A stretch of DNA of 64,000 nt, from positions 1 through 64,000 of the forward strand of contig JAQWMR010000015.1 in NCBI GenBank assembly GCA_029246685.1, in the 5' to 3' direction. This DNA comes from Acidimicrobiales bacterium (GTDB lineage: Bacteria; Actinomycetota; Acidimicrobiia; Acidimicrobiales; Aldehydirespiratoraceae). The notes beneath the pieces were generated by a model. That model saw nothing but the letters and a program-made list of their open reading frames with translations, had not been told where the DNA came from and made no database searches. Numbering within the stretch: position 1 is the first letter of the stretch; the number at the start of each line of letters is the position of its first letter. Below are positions 25,441 through 34,056 of the stretch, piece by piece. The position numbers and the translations under genes were made by a program.

Positions 25441-27771
25441 TCATTCGAACTTGGTTCCCGATTCCTTCAGGAAGTCGAGGAATCGAAGCCCGGCATCGGC
25501 CGCCAGTTCGCCCGGACGGTAGGTGACGCCATACAAGGCGCCCTCGTATGGGAACGGCCCGTACTTCTCATAGATCACCCAGCTCACCGGCGACCGACGG
25601 TCGATGCCGATGTCGATTCCCTCGAACGGTGCCATGGCCATGAGGACGGGTAGACCCTCGGCCGAGGCGACCGTTTCACCGGAGATCGAAATGTCAGCGT
25701 TCCAGCGCATCTCGCCGGCGCTCGCCATCGAGAGGCCGACCTGGGTGGTCTCCGGGGGGACGGGCCCCGCTTCGACGACCGTCATGTCGCCGTAGCCGTT
25801 GAACGCGAACACCAGGTTGCCGTTCTCGATGTACATCGCGTAGCCGCCGCCCTGGTCGCCGTGGGCGAACAACATGCCCTGATCGCCGGTCTCGTACGAC
25901 AGGTCGACATCGACCGCCCAGTCCCGGGAGAAGATCAACTGCAGCGCCCGCCAGCGTTCGATGGTCGGCATGCCCGGCCGCAGCGTCGTGTCGCAGGCGA
26001 GATGTGCATCCCACGGTGGCTTCTCGATCATCTTCACGGAGTTGCCCTCGTCGAGGGGGAAGACCTGATTCGCCCACGCCGCCTCCTCGAATGCGTCCTG
26101 CAGTTCGGCGAGCTTCTCCGGATGTTCGTCAGCCAGGTCACGGGATTCGGACGGGTCCTCGGCGAGATGGTGGAGTTCCCACGTCTCCTCGGAGAATGCA
26201 GTGCGGGGCTGACGCAACGTCACGGCGGACCAGCCCTCGCGGTAGAAGCCGCGGTGACCGATCATCTCGTAGTACTGCTCAGGATGGGTCGACGCGGCGG
26301 TGCCATCGGCCAGCGAGTCGGCGAAGCTCACACCGGCCGGAGCCGGGAGCGCTTGGCCATCCTTTGCCGAGGGGATATCGACACCGGTCATCTCGGCGAG
26401 CGTCGGCAGCAGATCAGTGATGTGTTGGTACTGGGTCCGGATCTCGCCCTTCGTCGCCAGCCCCTCGGGCCAGTGGACGATGAACGGCACCTGGTGGCCG
26501 CCCTGATGCGTGTTGATCTTGTACATCCGCAGTGGCGTGTTCGACACCATCGCCCACCCCATCGGATAGTGCGGCAGGGTCTGCGGGCCGCCCATGATGT
26601 CGAGGCGGGAGTGGTCGAGATCGATGTCTTCCAGACCGGCCGGGCGGGCTTGCAGCAGCAACGTCCGGAAGTACTGCGAGGTCCCGTCGTCCTGGCCCTC
26701 GCGTGAACCCCCGTTGTCCGAGGTGAACACGATGATCGTGTTGTCCCACTCCCCCATTGCCTCGAGGTGAGCACGCAGCCGACCGACGCTCTGATCGATC
26801 GAGTCGACCATGCCCGCGAAGATCTCCATGTAGCGAGCGAACGTCTCCTGCTGCACCACGGTGAGGTCGTCCCACGCGGAGACCGCGTGCCTCTCCTCGG
26901 TGTTGCGGAGGGGCAGGACGGTGTCGTCCGGAATCACTCCGATCTCCAGCTGGCGCTCGTAGCGCTGCTGGCGGATCGCGTCCCACCCGTCGTCGTACAT
27001 GCCGCGGTACTTCTCCATGTCCGCCGGCTTGGCCTGAAGCGGAGCATGCACTGCGCCATGGGCGTAGTAGAGGAAGAACGGCTTCGTGGGATGCGACGAC
27101 CGGACCTCGTCGATCATCGTGATCGCCTGATCCGTCAGATCGTCGGTGAAGTAGTAGTCGTCCGGATACTGATCGGTGTTGATCGCGTGGTTGTCTTCGT
27201 ACAGCCGGTGCGGCTGATGGAAGTTCGTGAAGCCGTCGAGGATGCCGTAGTACCGCTCGAAGCCCTTCTGCAGCGGCCAGCTGTGGCGAGGGCCGGCCTC
27301 GCTGAGGTTGGCGTCCTTGCAGAGGTGCCACTTACCGACCATGAGGCTCGCCCAGCCGTTGTCGCGGTACAGCTCCGCCATCGTCACGGCGTTGTCGCGG
27401 ATCTCGTGGGCGTAGCCGGGGAACCCCGGGTCGCTGTGGGCGACGTGTCCCATCCCCGCGAGGTGATGGTTGAGCCCGGTCAGCATCGAGGCTCGGGTCG
27501 GTGAGCACATCGGGTTCACGTGGAAGTTCGTGTACCGCACGCCGTTCGCCGCCAGCGCGTCGAGTTCCGGCGTGTCGATCTCGCTGCCGTAGCAACCGAG
27601 GTCAGCGAAACCGAGGTCGTCGGCCAGCATCACGATGATGTTCGGTGCCTTCTCAGCGGCCGTCGGCGGCTGAGGCCACCACGGCTCCGATGTCGAGAAG
27701 ATCCGGCCGACGGACCCCTCGAAACCGGCGTAGGGCTGAGTCGGATCCGGGTTGCTCTGCGTGCTGGTCAC
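25441..27771 (-). CDS. Type I (arylsulfatase-family) sulfatase
   Basis: A 776-residue sulfatase of the AtsA type. The N-terminal metal site is PNIIVMLADDLGFADLGC (Asp51/52). The formylglycine site is C89 in CSPTRASMLTG, needing oxidation by a formylglycine-generating enzyme. KWHL and a FTSDNGGSREG metal motif follow. No signal peptide is visible, so a cytoplasmic location is predicted. It hydrolyses a sulfate ester; neighbours with acyl-CoA dehydrogenases suggest mobilisation of a sulfated lipid or sterol, by inference. It begins 18 nt after the methyltransferase-like gene. Confidence 0.9.
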   Translation of the reverse strand: MTSTQSNPDPTQPYAGFEGSVGRIFSTSEPWWPQPPTAAEKAPNIIVMLADDLGFADLGCYGSEIDTPELDALAANGVRYTNFHVNPMCSPTRASMLTGLNHHLAGMGHVAHSDPGFPGYAHEIRDNAVTMAELYRDNGWASLMVGKWHLCKDANLSEAGPRHSWPLQKGFERYYGILDGFTNFHQPHRLYEDNHAINTDQYPDDYYFTDDLTDQAITMIDEVRSSHPTKPFFLYYAHGAVHAPLQAKPADMEKYRGMYDDGWDAIRQQRYERQLEIGVIPDDTVLPLRNTEERHAVSAWDDLTVVQQETFARYMEIFAGMVDSIDQSVGRLRAHLEAMGEWDNTIIVFTSDNGGSREGQDDGTSQYFRTLLLQARPAGLEDIDLDHSRLDIMGGPQTLPHYPMGWAMVSNTPLRMYKINTHQGGHQVPFIVHWPEGLATKGEIRTQYQHITDLLPTLAEMTGVDIPSAKDGQALPAPAGVSFADSLADGTAASTHPEQYYEMIGHRGFYREGWSAVTLRQPRTAFSEETWELHHLAEDPSESRDLADEHPEKLAELQDAFEEAAWANQVFPLDEGNSVKMIEKPPWDAHLACDTTLRPGMPTIERWRALQLIFSRDWAVDVDLSYETGDQGMLFAHGDQGGGYAMYIENGNLVFAFNGYGDMTVVEAGPVPPETTQVGLSMASAGEMRWNADISISGETVASAEGLPVLMAMAPFEGIDIGIDRRSPVSWVIYEKYGPFPYEGALYGVTYRPGELAADAGLRFLDFLKESGTKFE

Positions 27772-27789
27772 GGCCGCCGTTCTAGTCGG

Positions 27790-28413
27790 TCAGGCGCGCT
27801 CGGCCCACACGGCGAACAGCGGATCGCCACGATGCCCGAGCGGCGTTCGCCGTTGGACCACGGCGTCGTTCCATCCTCCCGCCAGACGGAAGTACTCGGC
27901 GACGAGCGCGGCCCGGCCGTTATCGGTGTTGGCGAGCCACCCCCGGATCGCCTTCGTCGGGAAGCACCGGTTCGAGAACGTGCACACGAACCGGCCGCCG
28001 GGGCGCAGTAACCGGGCGAGATCGCCGATCACATCGATCGGCCGCACGAGGTAGTCGATCGAGACACAGCAGACGGCGTCGTCGAACGACCCGTCGGAAA
28101 ACGGCAGCGTTGGCTCGGCATTGAGGTCATGGATTGTCGTGGCGGTCGCCATCGGGTTCGCTTCGAGCTCAGCGGCGTTCATGCCGAGCACGTGCAGCGA
28201 CGCGGGCGCTGCGGCGAAGTGCGAGATCCACGAGCCCATCAGGTCGAGCACATCGCCGTCGACAGCCAACTCCTCGTACAGCGCGCCGACCGCGGCGATC
28301 GCTCCCTCGTCGATGTGCGTGACGAGCCGGGGCGGCGCGTAGAAGTCCGCGTCGTCGGACGGATCCTGCCGGTCGAAGAATCCCGCGGGAAACGCCTCGT
28401 GGGGGTCGGTCGC
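27790..28413 (-). CDS. SAM-dependent methyltransferase-like protein, 5' end unclear
   Basis: About 207 codons from TDPHEAFPAGFFDRQDPS to the stop encode a class I methyltransferase-like domain: VLDLMGSWISHF stands for motif I, FDDAVCCVSIDYL for motif IV, and LLRPGGRFVCTFSNR for motif VI. The region begins abruptly: no ATG or GTG lies in frame near the homologous start, only TTG 28533 inside a different gene. The preceding dehydrogenase reads straight into it with no stop. The start codon was therefore probably lost together with the end of the upstream gene. Function not resolved. Confidence 0.6.
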   Translation of the reverse strand, partial: ATDPHEAFPAGFFDRQDPSDDADFYAPPRLVTHIDEGAIAAVGALYEELAVDGDVLDLMGSWISHFAAAPASLHVLGMNAAELEANPMATATTIHDLNAEPTLPFSDGSFDDAVCCVSIDYLVRPIDVIGDLARLLRPGGRFVCTFSNRCFPTKAIRGWLANTDNGRAALVAEYFRLAGGWNDAVVQRRTPLGHRGDPLFAVWAERA

Positions 28414-29326
28414 CCGGGAAGGATCTTCTCGCCCGTCGCGCCCTCGCTGACCTGCCAGAGCACAGCGATCGACTTCTTCATCCCCAGCCGTCGGAAGATC
28501 GGCAGCCGTACGGGCCTGCCCGAGTTCATCCAACGCAGACCGTAAAATTCGCCACCCCTTGCCGCGGGATCGGTCGCGGCGCGTAGCTGCGGAAGCGCTC
28601 CGCGCTCATCCCGCCGCGGCTCGCCATCGAGCGGAACATCTTGGCGAGGAACTTGCCGTCGGAGTTCTCCACGCTGGTCGCCTGCAGATCGGTGTCACTC
28701 AACCCGGGATGCGCGACCAGGCTGGCGACCGGCCAGTCGCCATCGTTCAGCACAGCGTTGAGGCCGAGGCCGAAGTGCCAGTTCGCCAGCTTCGACCGGC
28801 CGTACGCCTTCCAGTCGCCGTAGCTCTTCTCCATCCCGACATCCTTCGGGTTGACCTGGCGACCGACATGGTGAGCCGTGGAGGAGACCGTCACCACCCG
28901 AGCGGCGCCAGAGGCCCGCAGGCTCGGAAGAAGCCGGGCGGTGAACGTCCAGTGACCCAGGTGGTTCACGCCGAACTGCATTTCATCGCCGTCGTCGGTC
29001 TCCCAACGGGGGATGCCCATCACGCCTGCGTTGTTGACCAGGAGGTGGATGTGCGGATGGGCCGACGCGATCTTGTCTGCCGCCACCTTCGTCTGTTCCT
29101 GGGACCCGAGGTCGAGCTCGACGATCTCGAGTGACGCGTCCGGGTGCACCGCGCGGATCTCGTCGGCCGCGGTCGCCGCCTTGTCCTGATTCCGGGCGGC
29201 CATCACGACGTGGGCCCCAGCGCCGGCAAGCGCCTTCGCCGTCTCGAGACCGAGCCCGCCGTTCGCTCCGGTCACCACCGCGACGCGACCGGACTGATCG
29301 GGAATGTCGTCGACGCTCCAAGCCAT
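28414..29326 (-). pseudogene. Short-chain dehydrogenase/reductase, frameshifted
   Basis: From ATG 29326 the frame encodes a classical SDR: VTGANGGLGLETAKAL (TGxxxGxG), LVNNAGVMG, the catalytic Ser in VVTVSSTAHH and YGRSKLANWHF (YxxxK). It resembles retinol dehydrogenase/WWOX-type SDRs. After RGGMSAE near 28600 the frame fails. The family C-terminus (ALPQLRAATDPAARGGEFYG, then RLPIFRRLGMKKSIAVLWQ) continues one frame over and runs into the methyltransferase region without a stop. One missing base near 28600 explains the first lesion, and a deletion near 28410 would explain the second. The catalytic residues survive in the N-terminal product. Confidence 0.72.
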
Positions 29327-29359
29327 GGCCGGAGCCTACGCGCCTGTGCCGAGAGACGA

Positions 29360-29389
29360 CGATGGCGCCTCCCGTGGGAAGCGCCATCG
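29360..29389 (-). terminator. GC-rich hairpin, likely terminator
   Basis: CGATGGCGC (29360-29368) pairs perfectly with GCGCCATCG (29381-29389) around a 12-nt loop. It lies between the stop of the amidohydrolase at 29445 and the start of the dehydrogenase at 29326, both on the minus strand. There is no long U tract, as is common for high-GC actinobacterial terminators. Confidence 0.55.
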
Positions 29390-29444
29390 ACGTCCGATCC
29401 CCCAATCGGACATCAGTGGTTATCGTACCGCAGTCCGCGTTTGA

Positions 29445-30635
29445 TCACTTCTTGAAGAACGCCGGACTCGTTGCCTTCTTCGGAATCTCGGCCAGCGGGG
29501 TGGCGACCTGCTCGACCGTGGGGCCGTGGTCGGCGGCGATCGGGGCGAGTGCGTCGAGATCGAAGCGGTAGACCTCTGCGGCATTGCCGGCGAGCACGTT
29601 GCGCATGTCTGCCTCGTCCCAATCGTGGAACGCGCGCTGCAGTGACTCGAGCGAGTACGGGTAGGTGCCCTCGTGGTGCGGGTAGTCGGAGCCCCACATG
29701 ACCTTGTGCTTGCCGAGCGTCTTGATCGCTTCGGCTTCTCCCGGAGACGGGAACGACGCGCCGATCCACACGTTCTGGTCGAAGTACTCGCTCGGCTTCA
29801 TCGGCAGCACGATGTCGGCGGAGAAGCCGAGTTCACCGACCCGGCCACTCGAAATCTGCATGTGGTACATGTCCATGCGTCGCAGCTCGTCGACCACCCA
29901 CGCCGTGCCCTGCTCGGTCATGACGTACTTGAGCTTTGGGAAGCGATGGAAGACGCCGCTCATGATGAGGTGCGACAGGTTGCGGTGAGCGAAGAACGGC
30001 ACCTCCATCAAGAAGATGAGACCGGATGCCGGATCGTCGCCGTAGTTCGGGGTGCCGTTGCCGCCGTGCTGGGTGACAACGAGATCGAGGTCCTGGATCG
30101 CGGCCCACAGGCGATCCCAGTGCGGCGACCAGAGGCCAGGCAGGTCCACGTCGGGGGCGACGTGGGGCATCATGAACGATCGGAAGCCCTCAGCGGCCGC
30201 CCATTCGAGCGTGGAGATGGCGTCGTCGATGTCCTCGAGGAAGATCTGCGGGAGGCCACAACGCTGCGCCGGGTACTCCGCACACCAGTCCTTGAGCCAA
30301 CGGTTGTGGGCGTCGATGCCGGCACGACGGCGCTGGTACTCCTCGTCGGTCTTCGGCGGATAGGCGACCAACATGCCGGTCGGGTAGAACGGCGGCACGG
30401 TGTTGGGGAAAGTGATCTCGGCCACCACGCCGTCGTCGTACTGCTCCTGCACCCGGCGCTCGTTGTCCCAGTTGCGCGTGCGACCATCGTCCTGCAGATC
30501 TCGGTACGGGTTCTTGTAGGCGCCCCGCCACTCGGCGAACGCGTCCTTCCACTCGGCGGCGAGGTACTCCTCGTACATCGCCATGTTGCCGCCGGCGTGA
30601 CTGTCCGCGGAGATGATCGTGTAGCGCTCGGTCAT
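29445..30635 (-). CDS. Metal-dependent amidohydrolase (amidohydrolase 2 family)
   Basis: A 396-residue TIM-barrel hydrolase/decarboxylase of the amidohydrolase-2 type. It begins TERYTIISADSHAGG (metal-binding D-x-H), then has VVTQHGGNG, a His-rich MEVPFFAHRNLSHLIMSGVF segment and the C-terminal MWGSDYPHHEGTYP with the conserved metal Asp. Relatives act on aromatic or cyclic acids such as salicylate- or ACMS-type decarboxylases; the substrate here is unknown. ATG 30635 is preferred to GTG 30653. It diverges from a TetR gene across an 84-bp gap with a palindrome, suggesting local repression. Confidence 0.85.
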   Translation of the reverse strand: MTERYTIISADSHAGGNMAMYEEYLAAEWKDAFAEWRGAYKNPYRDLQDDGRTRNWDNERRVQEQYDDGVVAEITFPNTVPPFYPTGMLVAYPPKTDEEYQRRRAGIDAHNRWLKDWCAEYPAQRCGLPQIFLEDIDDAISTLEWAAAEGFRSFMMPHVAPDVDLPGLWSPHWDRLWAAIQDLDLVVTQHGGNGTPNYGDDPASGLIFLMEVPFFAHRNLSHLIMSGVFHRFPKLKYVMTEQGTAWVVDELRRMDMYHMQISSGRVGELGFSADIVLPMKPSEYFDQNVWIGASFPSPGEAEAIKTLGKHKVMWGSDYPHHEGTYPYSLESLQRAFHDWDEADMRNVLAGNAAEVYRFDLDALAPIAADHGPTVEQVATPLAEIPKKATSPAFFKK

Positions 30636-30672
30636 AGGTAGCTCACTGTTCACTAGCTCTCAGTACCCTGTA

Positions 30673-30699
30673 TCTAAGTATCTTAGACAGACGCCTGTC
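30673..30699. promoter_or_regulatory. Inverted repeats in the amidohydrolase/TetR divergent gap
   Basis: TCTAAG (30673-30678) and CTTAGA (30682-30687) form a perfect inverted repeat with a 3-bp spacer. It is followed directly by a second inverted repeat, GACAG (30686-30690) with CTGTC (30695-30699). The AT-rich repeat stands out from the surrounding GC-rich DNA. Position between a TetR gene and the divergent catabolic gene is the classic place for an autoregulated operator. Confidence 0.55.
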
Positions 30700-30725
30700 G
30701 AGATCCAACAGCTACTCTCGTGGTC

Positions 30726-31322
30726 ATGGCCCGGCGACGCGGACTCGATCGAAGCGATGTGATCCTGGCCGCACTCACCATCGCGGACGCGGACGGACTC
30801 GATGCGCTGAGCCTCAAAGCGGTCGCCGATTCGCTCGACGTGCAGTCCCCGAGCCTCTACAGCCACGTGGACGGGCTCAATGGCCTGCTCGACGCCTGCG
30901 CGATCGCCGTCACCGCCGAGTTCGGCGAGATCCTGCGCAACTCCGTCGTCGGAGTGGCCGGCGACGAAGCCGTCGCCGCGTTCGCGCACGCGTACCGCCG
31001 ATGGGCTACGGAGAACGCGGGACGGTACGAGCTCTCGCTCCGCAAGGTCGAGGGGGTCGAGAAGCGGGAGGCCGGAATCGGCGCAATCGAGACAATGGAT
31101 CGGGTGCTTGGCGTCTACGGACTCTCGGCACCCGACGCCACGGCCGCCGGGCGCACGCTGCGGGCTGCGGTCCATGGATTCAGCACGCTCGAGGCGGCCG
31201 ACGCGCTCGGCCGCGGGCCGAACGACGCGAGCTTCGACTACCTCGTCGCCCTGCTCCTCGACGGCATACGCGCCAATGCCTCTTCCCTCCCGCGGAGGCG
31301 ACGGGCTAGAGCGTCCGGGTGA
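30726..31322 (+). CDS. TetR/AcrR family transcriptional regulator
   Basis: A 198-residue regulator with an N-terminal TetR helix-turn-helix (DVILAALTIADADGLDALSL, then KAVADSLDVQSPSLYSHVDG) and a helical C-terminal ligand domain of the WHG type. GTG 30720 is an alternative start two codons upstream. Divergence from the amidohydrolase and the palindromes in between suggest it controls that gene and itself. The ligand is unknown. The two solute-binding lipoprotein genes begin 22 nt downstream, so they may be co-transcribed. Confidence 0.85.
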   Translation: MARRRGLDRSDVILAALTIADADGLDALSLKAVADSLDVQSPSLYSHVDGLNGLLDACAIAVTAEFGEILRNSVVGVAGDEAVAAFAHAYRRWATENAGRYELSLRKVEGVEKREAGIGAIETMDRVLGVYGLSAPDATAAGRTLRAAVHGFSTLEAADALGRGPNDASFDYLVALLLDGIRANASSLPRRRRARASG

Positions 31323-31344
31323 CCACTTCGCCTTTGCCTGGCCC

Positions 31345-32643
31345 ATGAGACGCATCGCCATTGCCCTATTGACGCTGAGCCTGCTCGCCGCCTCGTGCGG
31401 CGACGATGGCGGCGAGGGGGCCGAGCCAACGACGACCGCGCCCGAGTCTACGACGTCCACTCTCGGGCCGAACACGGCAAGCTTCCGTGGCGTCACCGCA
31501 GACACGATCAAGGTCGGCGTTGCCGCGTTCGACTGGGACCGCCTGTCCGCCTTGGGTGTGAACTTCGGCGTCACGAACAACGGTGACATCTGGGCTGCAG
31601 CCGTCGAGGCGATCAACGACCGGGGCGGCGTTCACGGACGGATGCTCGAAACGGTGGTCGTCGAGTTCTTGCCGGTCGGATCGACCGAGGCCGACGAAGC
31701 ATGCGTGAGACTCACCGAGGACGAGGAGATCTTCATCGTCGTGGGCACGGTCCTCAACGAGCAGATCCTGTGCTTCACCGAACTCCATGAGACAGCCGCG
31801 CTCGTTTCAGGCGGCATGAACGACGAGCGGCTCGAGCGGTCCAAGGCGCCGTACGTGACCGTCATCGGCACGCAGCAGCAGCGCACCGACGCGTTCATCG
31901 AGTTGATGGAGGCCCAAGGGGTTCTTCAGGGGCAGTCGCTGGGGGTCATCGGATCGAAGGACGTCAGTGAGACAGGATTTCGCGCGATGGTCGATCGACT
32001 CCGGCATGCCAGCTACGACCCCGTCGAGGGCTTGATCGGTGACAACGACGGTGATCTCGCTCAGTCTGCTCGGGACCAGGACCTGATCTACGAACGCATG
32101 CGGGAGGCGGACGTCACCGTTGCGATCTCCACCACCGGAGTGCCCCTCGAGATCGCCAACGCGTTCGAGTCCAACTTCGAACCGGAGCAGTGGCTGCTCG
32201 CCACGGTCATGACCGGCCGAGGACTCACGGATGCGGGCGTCCCGCACGACTATCTCGACGGAGCGCTTGCCGCCATCAACGGCAAGACCGGTACGACCGC
32301 GCAGCCACTCCTCGAGGACGATCCCCTCGCGTCAGCCTGCATCGACGACATACGGGCCCGGACCGGACAGCAGATCTCGTACTCACTCGAGACGGTGCCG
32401 AACAACATCACCACGGCGCTCCTCTCGTGCGCGACCGCCATCATCCTGGAAGCGGCCCTCACGAACGCCGGTCAGGTGCTGACCAACGAGTCGCTCCTCT
32501 CCGGCTTCGAGGCAATCGGAGAAATCGATCTGCCGAGCTACACGGAGGCCACGATCGGACCTGGCGACTACGGCGCCATCAAGGGACTGTCCACCGTCCG
32601 CTTCAACGCCGCGACGGGCACATGGGAGCCGATCGAGGGCTGA
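31345..32643 (+). CDS. ABC transporter substrate-binding lipoprotein (branched-chain amino acid type)
   Basis: A 432-residue periplasmic-binding-protein-like receptor. It has a signal peptide with a lipobox at Cys18 (LLAASC), a short Thr/Ser linker, then FRGVTADTIKVGVAAFDW and AVEAINDRGGVHGRML, as in Leu/Ile/Val-type peripheral-binding proteins. ATG 31345 sits at the signal peptide; the open frame extends upstream over the TetR gene only by chance. No permease or ATPase gene is adjacent. It is a paralogue of the next gene, with the same segment order throughout. Confidence 0.82.
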   Translation: MRRIAIALLTLSLLAASCGDDGGEGAEPTTTAPESTTSTLGPNTASFRGVTADTIKVGVAAFDWDRLSALGVNFGVTNNGDIWAAAVEAINDRGGVHGRMLETVVVEFLPVGSTEADEACVRLTEDEEIFIVVGTVLNEQILCFTELHETAALVSGGMNDERLERSKAPYVTVIGTQQQRTDAFIELMEAQGVLQGQSLGVIGSKDVSETGFRAMVDRLRHASYDPVEGLIGDNDGDLAQSARDQDLIYERMREADVTVAISTTGVPLEIANAFESNFEPEQWLLATVMTGRGLTDAGVPHDYLDGALAAINGKTGTTAQPLLEDDPLASACIDDIRARTGQQISYSLETVPNNITTALLSCATAIILEAALTNAGQVLTNESLLSGFEAIGEIDLPSYTEATIGPGDYGAIKGLSTVRFNAATGTWEPIEG

Positions 32644-32691
32644 GCCCACTGTCACACTCAGAACCGCGAAGGTGCCGCCGACGGGAACCGC

Positions 32692-34056
32692 ATGACAATG
32701 CGTCGCGCCCTCTCCCCATGGACCGCTCCCCTGCTTATCCTTCTCCTTCTGGCTGCCGCGTGTAGAAGTGCAGACACGAATGACGGGGCCGCACGCGTCG
32801 TCCAGTCGGACGACGAGGAAATCGTCGTCGATTCGGCGGAGTCTGATGTCGACCCCGCAACCGAGCCTGCACCCGAAACGGAGCCCGTTGAGCTGACGGC
32901 CAGTTTCCGCGGCGTCACCGCGGAGTCGATCAAGGTCGGCGTGACCGCGCTCGATTGGGACGCACTCGCGGATCTCGGCCTGCACTTCGGTCGGAGCAAC
33001 TCCGGCGACCTCTGGGAGGCCGCGCTCGAACGCATCAACGACAACGGCGTCGTCTACGGCCGAACGCTCGAGATCGTCGTCGAGGAGGTGCTGCCGATCG
33101 GCAGCGTCGACTTCGACGAGGCGTGCGCCCGACTGACTGAAGACGAAGAGGTGTTCCTCGTCGTCGGCCAGGCGCTCGAAGACCAGGTCCTCTGCCTCAT
33201 CGAACTGAACGAAACCGCAGCCGTGACGGTGGCCGGCATGGCCGACCCCATCCTCGACCGAGCGGTCGCCCCCTACACCACCCTGTGGGCGTCGTTCGAG
33301 ACGCAGGCCACAAACCTCGTTGCTCTCGTCGAGGAGTCGGGCGCACTCGAAGGCGCCACGATCGGCGTGACTGGATCCGCCGACATCGGCTTGGCCGAGT
33401 ACGAGGCGATCGTCGCGGCATTCCGGGCCGCCGGATACGACGTCGTCGAGGCCCTCGTGGACGCCGACGGCAGCGACATCCAGAACACTGAGCAGGATCT
33501 CGCTGTCGTATTCGAGCGGTTCCGCGACGCAGGTGTTGACTTCACCGTCTCGACCACGGGCGTGCCGTTGGAGATCGCCGGCGCGCAGAACGCCGGGTAC
33601 ACCACGGACCAGTGGCTCCTCACGGTTGTCGTGACGGAGAGCGGGCTGAGCGATGCCGGCGTGGACACCGACTACCTCGACGGGGCGCTGGCGATCGTCA
33701 ACACCGACGTCGCCACGACCAACCAGCCCTCGATGGGCTCCGACCCCGCAGTCGCCGCGTGCATCGACGAACTCGTCGCCGCCACCGGCCACGCGCTTTC
33801 CTATGAGCTCGGCACGGAGGTCAACGACATCGCAACCGGTCTGCACGCGTGCGCGATCGCCGACATCGTCGAGCAGGCGCTGACGAACGCAGGCCCGGTC
33901 CTGACCAACGACTCGTTCCAGTCCGGTCTGGAGGAAATGGGCGACATCGACCTCGCTGGCTACCTCGACGCCTCGCTCGAAGCCGGTGACCTCGGTGCAG
34001 CCAAGGGCCTGCGGTTCGCCCGCTTCGACGCCGGTGCCTGGGAACTCATCGACTAG
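32692..34056 (+). CDS. ABC transporter substrate-binding lipoprotein, tandem paralogue
   Basis: A 454-residue lipoprotein (lipobox LAAAC at Cys24) with an acidic linker and the same binding fold as the preceding product: FRGVTAESIKVGVTALDW, LERINDNGVVYGR, LTEDEEVFLVVGQAL. The two genes arose by tandem duplication. Both lack neighbouring permeases, so they may share a distant transporter or act as sensors. The stop codon shares a CTAG with the stop of the convergent gene at 34053. Confidence 0.82.
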   Translation: MTMRRALSPWTAPLLILLLLAAACRSADTNDGAARVVQSDDEEIVVDSAESDVDPATEPAPETEPVELTASFRGVTAESIKVGVTALDWDALADLGLHFGRSNSGDLWEAALERINDNGVVYGRTLEIVVEEVLPIGSVDFDEACARLTEDEEVFLVVGQALEDQVLCLIELNETAAVTVAGMADPILDRAVAPYTTLWASFETQATNLVALVEESGALEGATIGVTGSADIGLAEYEAIVAAFRAAGYDVVEALVDADGSDIQNTEQDLAVVFERFRDAGVDFTVSTTGVPLEIAGAQNAGYTTDQWLLTVVVTESGLSDAGVDTDYLDGALAIVNTDVATTNQPSMGSDPAVAACIDELVAATGHALSYELGTEVNDIATGLHACAIADIVEQALTNAGPVLTNDSFQSGLEEMGDIDLAGYLDASLEAGDLGAAKGLRFARFDAGAWELID

